Shown piece after piece: positions 1 through 5,508 of a stretch of 5,508 nucleotides of DNA. This DNA is from Bacteroidales bacterium (GTDB lineage Bacteria > Bacteroidota > Bacteroidia > Bacteroidales > Dysgonomonadaceae). A program made the position numbers and the translations under genes. The first letter of the stretch is position 1. The number at the start of each line of letters is the position of its first letter. The stretch lies in the NCBI GenBank assembly GCA_012841425.1, contig DUUR01000073.1, forward strand, positions 1-5,508, in the 5' to 3' direction. The notes under the pieces were generated by a model. That model ran no database searches, was not told where the DNA came from, and saw nothing but the letters and a program-made list of their open reading frames with translations.

Positions 1-404
1 CCATGACCTCCACCCTTTACTGTTTGAAAATAATCGGCTTGCGAGGGCTGTATAGTACCTAAACCTGGACCTCCTCTCTGAACATTTACAATCAGACAGG
101 GCAGTTCTGCTCCAGCCATATAAGATATTCCTTCCTGCTTTAAGCTAATACCTGGACTTGAAGACGATGTCATTGAATACTTACCACATGCAGCTCCTCC
201 ATAAACCATGTTTATTGCTGCAACTTCACTTTCTGCTTGAAGTACCACCATCCCTGTAGTCTTCCAAGGAGCTTCCGCCATAAGGGTTTCTATAATTTCA
301 GACTGTGGTGTAATTGGATAACCAAAATAACCATCTACTCCGTAGCGTATAGCTGCGTGTGCAATTGCGTCATTCCCTTTCATTAAAGATATTTCTTCTG
401 CCAT
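1..404 (-). CDS. vorB: 2-oxoacid:ferredoxin oxidoreductase alpha subunit, VorB/KorA family (partial, C-terminus off window)
   Basis: The first 134 residues are visible, from an ATG at 404 to the window edge. The family oxidatively decarboxylates a 2-oxoacid (branched-chain for Vor, 2-oxoglutarate for Kor) to the acyl-CoA using thiamine diphosphate, CoA and ferredoxin, in the cytoplasm. The visible part is the N-terminal pyruvate:ferredoxin-oxidoreductase-type domain that helps form the thiamine diphosphate site. It carries [12 protein letters not shown] (residues 25-36), [17 protein letters not shown] (55-71), a SSSSPG loop (80-85) and, near the edge, [15 protein letters not shown]. The sequence closely resembles proteins annotated as 3-methyl-2-oxobutanoate dehydrogenase subunit VorB in Bacteroidales. 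It starts one base after the ferredoxin stop, so the two are surely cotranscribed; a GGTAGGA stretch four bases before the ATG can serve as ribosome binding site. Family assignment is firm. The substrate is not, because VorB and KorA cannot be told apart from this fragment. Confidence 0.93.
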   Translation of the reverse strand, partial: MAEEISLMKGNDAIAHAAIRYGVDGYFGYPITPQSEIIETLMAEAPWKTTGMVVLQAESEVAAINMVYGGAACGKYSMTSSSSPGISLKQEGISYMAGAELPCLIVNVQRGGPGLGTIQPSQADYFQTVKGGGH

Positions 405-405
405 A

Positions 406-636
406 CTATCCTACCCTTTTTTTATAAACCGTTAGACAAGCGTCTGGACAAACATATCCGCAATTTGCGCAACCGATGCAATCATCTGGGTTTTTCATGT
501 ATACATAGTGATAGCCCCTGTCGTTTACTTCTCGTGGCTCTAGCTCAAGCACATCAGTTGGACATGAAACCACACAGATGTCACATCCTTTGCAGTGATC
601 TCTATTTACCTCCACATACCCAATAAATTTTGCCAT
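406..636 (-). CDS. Two-[4Fe-4S] ferredoxin-type subunit of the 2-oxoacid oxidoreductase
   Basis: This 76-residue protein has two classical [4Fe-4S] binding motifs. C15, C18, C21 and C25 (followed by Pro) form CxxCxxCxxxCP, and C53, C56, C59 and C63 (followed by Pro) form the second. One further cysteine, C67, lies just after motif two. The layout and length match the small ferredoxin (delta/gamma-type) subunit encoded beside VorB/KorA in Bacteroidota, which takes electrons from the thiamine/CoA active site to soluble ferredoxin. It has no signal peptide, so it should be cytoplasmic. The ATG at 636 is the first start in frame and gives the usual short N-terminus. No Shine-Dalgarno sequence precedes it, only an AT-rich leader, as is common in this phylum. 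A consensus -7 promoter element lies about 30 bases upstream. It is the first gene of its unit and sits one base ahead of vorB. A stand-alone ferredoxin is possible but the spacing argues for a subunit. Confidence 0.92.
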   Translation of the reverse strand: MAKFIGYVEVNRDHCKGCDICVVSCPTDVLELEPREVNDRGYHYVYMKNPDDCIGCANCGYVCPDACLTVYKKRVG

Positions 637-664
637 TATTGAATTGATTTTAGATTAATTTTCA

Positions 665-695
665 CAAATATACCTGTTTTTGATGAGTTCCGAAC
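665..695 (-). promoter_or_regulatory. Probable Bacteroidota-type promoter for the ferredoxin-vorB unit
   Basis: Read on the minus strand, 672 to 665 is TATATTTG, an exact match to the Bacteroidota -7 consensus TAnnTTTG. Transcription would begin about five bases further on, leaving a leader of roughly 20-25 bases before the ATG at 636. The -33 element is poor: with spacers of 19-21 bases the tetramers are GTTC, TGTT and ATGT rather than TTTG. A small odd-centred palindrome, GTTC-C-GAAC (687-695), covers that -33 position and could be an operator half-site pair, but it is short enough to arise by chance. The rest of the 101-base gap (637-737) is AT-rich, with no strong hairpin that would terminate the upstream unit. 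Confidence 0.55.
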
Positions 696-737
696 ATTTA
701 AACCACTATTTTTTATACAATTACATTAAAAGAATAA

Positions 738-1505
738 TTAAGTTGAATACCTATTAATACTTTCACTCAAAATAGTGTAAATCTCTTTTATTTTATCATC
801 TTTTATTAACTCAAGATGCTTATTTATCACCTTTTCATCTAATCTGATTGCAGGACCAGTTTGTGCTTTTTTGGGCTCCATTTCTAATACTTTAGCAGCA
901 GTTTCAGCAATTAAAGGTCTAAGAGCATCAAAAGCAACACCTCTTTCGCTCAGAACCTCGTTTGCTAATGTAAACATATGATTGGCAAAGTTATTTGCAA
1001 ATACAGCCGCCAGGTGTAAATATTTTCTACTCTCACTATCTAATAATTTAACATCATCGGATATCGTTTTTGCAACAGATAAAAGTTTATTTTCGGTCTC
1101 ACTTATTTCCCCTTCTATAAAAAGTGAAATTTTAGAGAAATCTAGATCTCTTTCTTTGCTTAATGTTTGTAGCGGATATATAACACCATATCCACCTATG
1201 TCCAATCTCTCTTCAAACAGACTCATCGGTACGCTTCCAGCAGTATGCGCCCATATCCCAGTAGTATTTGGCATCATCTTAATAAAACTCGGAAGTATAT
1301 CGTCATTTAAAGAGAATATGTATAGGTCGGCCTCTCTATTTAAGTTATTTAAATTACTAACAGGTTCAGCATTGACCTTGCTAGCAAGAACCTGAGCATG
1401 CAAATATGTCCTACTATATATTTGAATAATATTACTACCTGCATTTTTCAATGCCATAGCCATATGTGTTGCCACATTACCCGATCCAATAAATACTATA
1501 TTCAT
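738..1505 (-). CDS. Rossmann-fold / DUF2520 domain protein (putative NAD(P)-dependent oxidoreductase)
   Basis: The 255-residue protein has an N-terminal dinucleotide-binding Rossmann fold followed by a helical DUF2520 domain. The nucleotide loop is GSGNVA (residues 7-12) after the first beta strand, with a YSRT turn at 30-33 after the second strand. The interdomain region has the typical HTAGS (87-91) and GVIYPLQT (107-114) motifs. The C-terminal half has the LHLAAVFANNFANHM helix and the later AETAAKVLEM and TGPAIRLD segments that mark DUF2520. The architecture resembles ketopantoate, pyrroline-5-carboxylate and 6-phosphogluconate-type dehydrogenases, but no substrate is known to me and none is assigned. 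There is no signal peptide. The ATG at 1505 was chosen over an in-frame GTG two codons upstream (1511), because Rossmann proteins usually begin right at the first strand. The gene follows gldH by 26 bases and appears to end the housekeeping transcript; no clear terminator follows its stop. Confidence 0.88.
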   Translation of the reverse strand: MNIVFIGSGNVATHMAMALKNAGSNIIQIYSRTYLHAQVLASKVNAEPVSNLNNLNREADLYIFSLNDDILPSFIKMMPNTTGIWAHTAGSVPMSLFEERLDIGGYGVIYPLQTLSKERDLDFSKISLFIEGEISETENKLLSVAKTISDDVKLLDSESRKYLHLAAVFANNFANHMFTLANEVLSERGVAFDALRPLIAETAAKVLEMEPKKAQTGPAIRLDEKVINKHLELIKDDKIKEIYTILSESINRYST

Positions 1506-1512
1506 ACTCACT

Positions 1513-1528
1513 TATACTCGTATACTCG
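1513..1528. repeat. 8-base tandem direct repeat between gldH and the DUF2520 gene
   Basis: TATACTCG occurs twice back to back in the short spacer after the gldH stop and before the DUF2520 start. It sits where the ribosome binding region of the downstream gene would be. It looks like a local duplication or slippage product. No function can be assigned. Confidence 0.6.
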
Positions 1529-1531
1529 TCA

Positions 1532-2008
1532 TCAAATCTCTCTATATACTTTAATGCCTAACTTCTCAACCCCTTTTAATGGATCTAAATTCATCAGATG
1601 AATAACTCTAAGCTCAAAAGCCCTTGTCGAATCTAACCAAACACCTGTCTTGTATGGTATGGATAACTGATGTAAACTACCCACACCCCTCCCCAACCAT
1701 TTTCCATGCTTACTGGTAATTGCATATCTTATAGTATCACTACTAATTATTGAATCATTGAAGTTATGATCAACTTTCAGCTGAATATCACTAAAAGGAT
1801 AAAGCATTGAAGTTGTTAATTCTAACGATATATTATATTGGCCTACCTGATTAGCTTTAAGTGTATCTAACGAAAAGTTTAAAACAGAATCTCTATACCA
1901 ATCCCCTTTCTCCACTTTTTGATACTGAAAATACAATTCTTCACCTTTACAGGATACAAACAATATAAATACTGTTAGTAAAAAAAAGATACTATTCTTT
2001 GTTTTCAC
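1532..2008 (-). CDS. gldH: GldH-family lipoprotein
   Basis: This is a 158-residue secreted lipoprotein. From a GTG start the N-terminus is basic (KTK, residues 2-4), followed by a hydrophobic stretch (7-18) and a lipobox FVSC with the lipid-carrying Cys at 20, so it should be anchored in the envelope. The mature part matches GldH: an aromatic patch around YFQY (26-29), DWY (36-38), then KWLGRGVGSLHQLSIPY (103-119) and a C-terminal LDPLKGVEKLGIKVYRE-type ending. GldH is required for gliding in Flavobacterium johnsoniae, but homologues occur widely in non-gliding Bacteroidota, so it does not prove gliding here; its biochemical role is unknown. The open frame runs on upstream to an ATG at 2113 inside ricT, but that would put 35 charged residues before the signal peptide, so the GTG at 2008 is preferred. 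This start lies within the last codons of ricT (17-base overlap), suggesting translational coupling. Confidence 0.88.
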   Translation of the reverse strand: MKTKNSIFFLLTVFILFVSCKGEELYFQYQKVEKGDWYRDSVLNFSLDTLKANQVGQYNISLELTTSMLYPFSDIQLKVDHNFNDSIISSDTIRYAITSKHGKWLGRGVGSLHQLSIPYKTGVWLDSTRAFELRVIHLMNLDPLKGVEKLGIKVYREI

Positions 2009-3212
2009 CCGAAGATCTGTTTTTTCTTGAATTCCTATTTCTTCTGGGATTATTTTGATTGCGTCTTCTTGGATTTCTCTTCTTACGTGTCTGGCTATTG
2101 CTGTTTTTATCAAAACGAGTTATACTTTCATCCTCTAATATATCATTTTTGTATACCCCAACCTTTGAGCCAGTTTCCTTTACTTCGATATTAACTTTGT
2201 CAGGCTTTTGCCCTTTCTTATTCATTCTGATAATCTCAAAAGCACGATCTTTTGAAATTGTAACCAAATTAGCAGCACCATTTTTATCTGTAGAATATGT
2301 TATCATTCCTGCAAGAATATCGCTCTTAAAATGATAGTAATCACCATCAATTGCACTCAAAACAATATCACGAGAAGGCAAGCTCCTGTGTGCTTCAACA
2401 TACATATCCACTTCGTAGTTCATGCAACACTTAAGCTTTCCGCACTGACCTGCCAGCTTTTGCGGATTTATAGATATATCTTGTAAACGCGCTGCATTGG
2501 TTGAAACAGACACGAAGCTCGACACCCAGCTACTGCAACACATCTCTCTTCCGCAAGGACCAATTCCACCTATACGGCCAGCCTCCTGACGTGCTCCAAT
2601 TTGCTTCATTTCAATTTTCACCCTAAACTCGCTTGCTAAAACTTTTATTAACTGACGAAAGTCTACCCTCTCATCGGCTATATAATAAAAGATAGCCTTG
2701 TTGCCATCACCCTGATACTCAACATCCCCAATTTTCATCTGCAAGCCTAGCTCTTCTGCAATCTGGCGTGAACGTATCATAGTAGACTGCTCACGCTCTT
2801 TTGCTTGCTCATATTTCTCAATATCAGTGGGGCGTGCAATTCTATAAATACGCTTTAAGCCACCGTTTACATCTTCACGGTAGTTGTATTTTTTCATTTG
2901 CTTCTCAACTAGCTTTCCAGTAAGTGTAACAGTACCTATATCGTGTCCAGGTGTTGCTTCAACAGCAACCAAGTCGCCCAATTCCAATAGTAAATTATTG
3001 CTATTTATAAAATACCCTTTGCGTGTATTTTTAAATTGTACTTCCACCATCTTACTCAGCTCCTGAAATTCAGGAAAATCGTGAAGCCAGTCGTATGTAT
3101 GTAGCTTGTTGGTATGACGTGTACAGCCTTTGCAGCTCTTCGTGTTTCGTACGGTCACTTCTTTTATTGGTGCTATATCTGCAAGTTTATCCGAAAATGC
3201 TTCTCTATCCAT
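1992..3212 (-). CDS. ricT: RicT/YaaT-type PSP1-domain protein with iron-sulfur cysteines
   Basis: This 406-residue cytoplasmic protein contains the PSP1 domain (roughly residues 55-275). The family signature is clear: GIGPCGREMCC (216-226) and CGKLKCCMNYE (257-267), giving C220, C225, C226, C257, C262 and C263. In Bacillus, RicT (YaaT) joins RicA and RicF in an Fe-S complex needed for mRNA maturation with RNase Y, and for sporulation and competence phosphorelays. No RicA or RicF homologue is in the window, and to my knowledge Bacteroidota generally lack them, so the role here is unknown. An N-terminal extension adds a CKGC pair (C27, C30). The last 40 or so residues are a disordered tail rich in Arg, Lys, Asn and Ser, suggesting nucleic-acid or ribosome contact. 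The ATG at 3212 is preceded by an AT-rich leader without Shine-Dalgarno sequence. A 73-base gap separates it from holB, and its 3' end overlaps gldH. Confidence 0.92.
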   Translation of the reverse strand: MDREAFSDKLADIAPIKEVTVRNTKSCKGCTRHTNKLHTYDWLHDFPEFQELSKMVEVQFKNTRKGYFINSNNLLLELGDLVAVEATPGHDIGTVTLTGKLVEKQMKKYNYREDVNGGLKRIYRIARPTDIEKYEQAKEREQSTMIRSRQIAEELGLQMKIGDVEYQGDGNKAIFYYIADERVDFRQLIKVLASEFRVKIEMKQIGARQEAGRIGGIGPCGREMCCSSWVSSFVSVSTNAARLQDISINPQKLAGQCGKLKCCMNYEVDMYVEAHRSLPSRDIVLSAIDGDYYHFKSDILAGMITYSTDKNGAANLVTISKDRAFEIIRMNKKGQKPDKVNIEVKETGSKVGVYKNDILEDESITRFDKNSNSQTRKKRNPRRRNQNNPRRNRNSRKNRSSGENKE

Positions 3213-3285
3213 ATATTATAAATTGCTATATCGTAATGATTAGCAAGACTTTTTGTAATTAAATAAATCAAATGCAAGTTACAAA

Positions 3286-4395
3286 TTATTTTCTTAATAG
3301 AAGGGTAGCCTTTAAACAAAGTTCTAGAAAAATAATTCTCGCATTCCCATTTTGCTCTATCTGGCGGTAGGCAAGTGAAAACTCATCATTAAACTCCTCA
3401 ATATTCCTTTCATTTATGAAGGGTGAGAAACGCTCACCAAACTTTTTTTCATACTCATTCAGGTAAACCATTTCTTGTTTCCCAAAATTATTCACAAAAT
3501 ACTCTCTAAACATTTTAAGAGAGAATAGAATAAAGCTTTTTTGCATTTCTCTTCCAATCCCTGCAATTTTATTAGAAGCTTCCCTTATGGCCTTTATATT
3601 ACCAGACACAGACGCTCGCATCATATTAACAAATAGCTCAAATAGAAATTGATTATCATCAGAAGATTCAATCATATGCAATGCACTCGTAAAACTCCCA
3701 TTAGCTATATGGGCTATTGATTTAATCTCGCCATCACTTAATTCGAAGTTCTTACTTAAATAAGCCTGCATCTCATCTTTTTCTATAGCACGAATATTAA
3801 GAGGTTGACACCGTGACCAAATAGTTTGTAACACATTCTCCCTATCTTCAGATATCAATAAGAATATTGTATTAGTAGGAGGCTCTTCAATCATCTTAAG
3901 CAACTTATTAGAGCATGCAATATGCATCTTTTCAGGCAACCAAATTATCATTATCTTATAGGGTGCCTCATAAACTTTAAGATTTAGCTTTCTAATAATT
4001 TCATCACTCTCTTTAGAGTAAATCACACCTTGAGCATTTTCGGCATCTATACAACTGAGCCATTGATTAAGATTAAAGTATGAATGATCCTGCAATAACT
4101 TTCGCCACTGTGCAAGGTAATCATCACTAACTTTAGATTTCACTACTGGAAAGACAAAATGAAGATCGGGATGGGCCAATTTATCAAACTTTTGACAAGA
4201 TGGACACACACCGCACGAATCGTTGACTCCACGATTGGCGCAATTTAAATACCTCGCATATGCAATGGCAAGGGGCAACTTTCCAACACCCTCAGGGCCA
4301 TAAAAAATACGTGCATGAGGCACAAAACCTCTATGCACGCTATCAATAAGATGCTGCTTTACATCATTTAACCCTATTACATTGCTAAAATACAT
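3286..4395 (-). CDS. holB: DNA polymerase III clamp-loader subunit delta'
   Basis: The 369-residue AAA+ protein matches delta' of the clamp loader, which helps load the beta sliding clamp onto primed DNA. It opens with the family-typical VIGLNDVKQHLIDSV and PHARIFYGPEGVGK segments. The P-loop is GPEGVGKL (33-40), with Leu where an ATPase has Thr or Ser. The Walker B region IIWLPEKM (150-157) lacks the acidic pair, so it probably does not hydrolyse ATP, as expected for delta'. Four cysteines (C52, C61, C64, C67) form the zinc module of the DnaX/HolB family. NKLLKMIEEPP (163-173) is strongly conserved, and WSRC (193-196) is the sensor/SRC motif that supplies the arginine finger to the neighbouring subunit. 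DnaX itself is excluded by the degenerate P-loop and the short C-terminal part. The ATG at 4395 is five bases past the metF stop, so the two are probably cotranscribed. Confidence 0.93.
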   Translation of the reverse strand: MYFSNVIGLNDVKQHLIDSVHRGFVPHARIFYGPEGVGKLPLAIAYARYLNCANRGVNDSCGVCPSCQKFDKLAHPDLHFVFPVVKSKVSDDYLAQWRKLLQDHSYFNLNQWLSCIDAENAQGVIYSKESDEIIRKLNLKVYEAPYKIMIIWLPEKMHIACSNKLLKMIEEPPTNTIFLLISEDRENVLQTIWSRCQPLNIRAIEKDEMQAYLSKNFELSDGEIKSIAHIANGSFTSALHMIESSDDNQFLFELFVNMMRASVSGNIKAIREASNKIAGIGREMQKSFILFSLKMFREYFVNNFGKQEMVYLNEYEKKFGERFSPFINERNIEEFNDEFSLAYRQIEQNGNARIIFLELCLKATLLLRK

Positions 4396-4400
4396 TATAT

Positions 4401-5351
4401 TTAATAAATCTGTTGTGCTACTCTTCTAACACTATCTACAGCATTCATAGAGTAGAAATGTACACTTGGTACACCTGCATCTACAAGCTCTTTACACTGT
4501 TTTATGCACCACTCAACACCAACCTCTTTAGCATCATCGTCGTTATCACATTTTCTAAGTTCTTTTTCTAATTCCTCCGGAATATCAGTGCGAAAGACAC
4601 GAGGCAAAACGGTCAATTGATTTTTACGATGAATTGGTTTAATACCAGGAATTATTGGCACTTTTATACCTGCTGCTCTACATCTTTCAACAAACTCAAA
4701 ATACCTACTATTATCAAAAAACATCTGAGTTACAAGATAATCGGCTCCATTATCAACCTTCATCTTTGTATAGAATATCTCAGATTCCATATTTGGAGAC
4801 TCTTCATGCTTTTCAGGATAACAAGCCATTCCATATGAAAAAGGCACTTCCGATGGTGTAAAAACAGAATCATCTAAGCCCTTTCCTAAATTGAAATTAT
4901 TAACCTGCATCTGTAATTCTGTAGCATACTTATGGCTGTCCATCGATCTCTGCTGAGGGTCAAGATTTTTTGTATCACCTCTAAGTAACAATAAATCTGT
5001 TACCCCTAAAAAAGATAGATCTATTAGCGCATACTCAGTCTCTTCTTTTGTAAACCCCTGTGAAATTATATGAGGAATTGCCTTTATTCCATATTTGTTT
5101 TGTATTGCTGCAGCAATGGCAACTGAACCTGGACGTTTCCTAACATTTACTTTACGAAAGACACCATCACTACCTTCTTTGTAAACATTTTCACTATGAT
5201 GTGTAGTGATGTTAATATATTTAGGGTCAAATTCCTTCAGACGATCAATTGCTTTAAATAATTTATTAATACTATTCCCTTTTAGAGGTGGTAGTAGTTC
5301 AAATGAGAAAGCAGTTTTACCTCCTTTATTTATCAATTCCGAAATTCTCAT
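4401..5351 (-). CDS. metF: Methylenetetrahydrofolate reductase (NAD(P)H)
   Basis: The 316-residue FAD-dependent TIM-barrel enzyme reduces 5,10-methylenetetrahydrofolate to 5-methyltetrahydrofolate, the methyl donor for methionine synthesis. FSFELLPPLKG (residues 15-25) contains Glu18, matching the catalytic Glu of the E. coli FEFFPP motif. LLLRGD ends at Asp126, matching the E. coli Asp that tunes the flavin. The CYPEKHEESP segment, the VTQMFFDNSRYFEF strand-helix, IIPGIKPI, and a C-terminal VPSVHFYSMN motif are all family hallmarks. It is about 20 residues longer than E. coli MetF because of an insert near residues 55-75 (YKEGSDGVFRK region), usual in the Bacteroidota form. The ATG at 5351 gives the family-typical N-terminus. 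A TTG five codons upstream (5366) would also be open but adds residues not expected in the family. An AAAGGA stretch sits just before the ATG, rather close for a standard ribosome binding site. It follows rseP by 33 bases, too short for a riboswitch. Confidence 0.95.
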   Translation of the reverse strand: MRISELINKGGKTAFSFELLPPLKGNSINKLFKAIDRLKEFDPKYINITTHHSENVYKEGSDGVFRKVNVRKRPGSVAIAAAIQNKYGIKAIPHIISQGFTKEETEYALIDLSFLGVTDLLLLRGDTKNLDPQQRSMDSHKYATELQMQVNNFNLGKGLDDSVFTPSEVPFSYGMACYPEKHEESPNMESEIFYTKMKVDNGADYLVTQMFFDNSRYFEFVERCRAAGIKVPIIPGIKPIHRKNQLTVLPRVFRTDIPEELEKELRKCDNDDDAKEVGVEWCIKQCKELVDAGVPSVHFYSMNAVDSVRRVAQQIY

Positions 5352-5384
5352 AATCCTTTCTTTCAACAGATAACAACATATCTA

Positions 5385-5508
5385 TTAATTAAATATTGCT
5401 CTAACAACATCCATTCCATTGGCATAGAGCACCAACACTAGTAGTAAAATCATACCTGCCACCTGTGCATACTCCATAAACTTTTCATTTGGCTTTCTTC
5501 TGGTTACC
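5385..5508 (-). CDS. rseP: RseP-type site-2 zinc metalloprotease (C-terminal fragment)
   Basis: Only the last 40 codons and the stop are in the window. They read as TRRKPNEKFMEYAQ, followed by a hydrophobic segment AGMILLLVLVLYANGMD and a short VVRAIFN end. The RxPxxKFMEYAQxAG motif leading into a final transmembrane helix ending in YANG is the characteristic C-terminus of RIP metalloprotease RseP in Bacteroidota. This inner-membrane enzyme cuts transmembrane regulators such as anti-sigma factors and, in other bacteria, remnant signal peptides. The HExxH active site and the PDZ domain would lie outside the window, so catalytic competence cannot be judged. The call rests on a short but distinctive stretch. 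The gene is 33 bases ahead of metF in the same direction and could share its transcript. Confidence 0.8.
   Translation of the reverse strand, partial: VTRRKPNEKFMEYAQVAGMILLLVLVLYANGMDVVRAIFN

Noticed and set aside
982..1395. 137-codon plus-strand open frame opposite the DUF2520 gene, and several shorter plus-strand frames opposite ricT and metF
   Set aside because: The translations are Ser/Leu/Phe-rich low-information sequences with no recognisable domain. They lie wholly or mostly opposite well-supported minus-strand genes, so they are antisense shadows.
1398..1601. 67-codon plus-strand open frame spanning the DUF2520-gldH junction
   Set aside because: The Cys/His-rich translation resembles no zinc-binding family, and it overlaps the coding ends of two convincing genes on the other strand.
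3269..3276. TGCATTTG on the minus strand before ricT, considered as a -7 promoter element
   Set aside because: It misses the second base of TAnnTTTG and has no TTTG at the expected upstream distance, so a ricT promoter in this gap is possible but unsupported.
3253..3284. TTGTAA / TTACAA inverted repeat after holB, considered as a terminator
   Set aside because: The stem is only six AT-rich pairs with a 20-base loop and has no T tract after it on the transcribed strand.
5352..5366. TTG start for metF giving five extra residues
   Set aside because: The family N-terminus begins at the downstream ATG (5351), and the extra codons contain the purine-rich stretch that may serve for ribosome binding.
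5368..5383. AGATA-ACAACA-TATCT hairpin between rseP and metF
   Set aside because: A five-pair AT-rich stem is too weak to call a terminator or regulatory hairpin, and there is no T tract.
4401..5384. Search for a SAM, cobalamin or other riboswitch before metF
   Set aside because: Only 33 bases separate rseP and metF, too short for any known methionine-related riboswitch.

Overview
The window reads as ordinary chromosomal DNA from an AT-rich member of the Bacteroidota, most likely an anaerobe of the order Bacteroidales. Pointers are a GldH-family lipoprotein, a RicT-type PSP1 protein with a long N-terminus, the Bacteroidota form of MetF, a ferredoxin-linked 2-oxoacid oxidoreductase module (anaerobic metabolism), a TAnnTTTG-type promoter element, and starts mostly without a strong Shine-Dalgarno sequence. 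The order is inferred from remembered family sequences, not from a search.

All eight genes lie on the minus strand, so transcription runs from high to low coordinates. It begins with the last 40 codons of the membrane protease RseP (5385-5507). MetF (4401-5351), DNA polymerase III delta' (3286-4395), RicT (1992-3212), GldH (1532-2008) and a Rossmann/DUF2520 protein (738-1505) follow. The metF-holB gap is 5 bases, ricT and gldH overlap by 17 bases, and the gldH-DUF2520 gap is 26 bases. A 73-base gap separates holB from ricT and could hold a promoter, but no convincing one is visible. No strong terminator was found anywhere in this block.

A 101-base gap (637-737) with a consensus -7 element separates this housekeeping block from a second unit. 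That unit holds a small two-cluster ferredoxin (406-636) and, one base later, the alpha subunit of a 2-oxoacid:ferredoxin oxidoreductase (VorB/KorA family), cut by the window edge at base 1. Together they would oxidatively decarboxylate a 2-oxoacid to an acyl-CoA and pass electrons to ferredoxin; the TPP-binding beta subunit should lie beyond base 1.

There is no mobile element, CRISPR array, RNA gene or obvious horizontally acquired block, and plus-strand open frames look like shadows of the minus-strand genes. No undescribed system is evident. The points most worth a second look are the RicT protein with an extra CxxC motif and an Arg/Asn-rich tail, the functionally uncharacterised DUF2520 protein, and the start of gldH inside the end of ricT.
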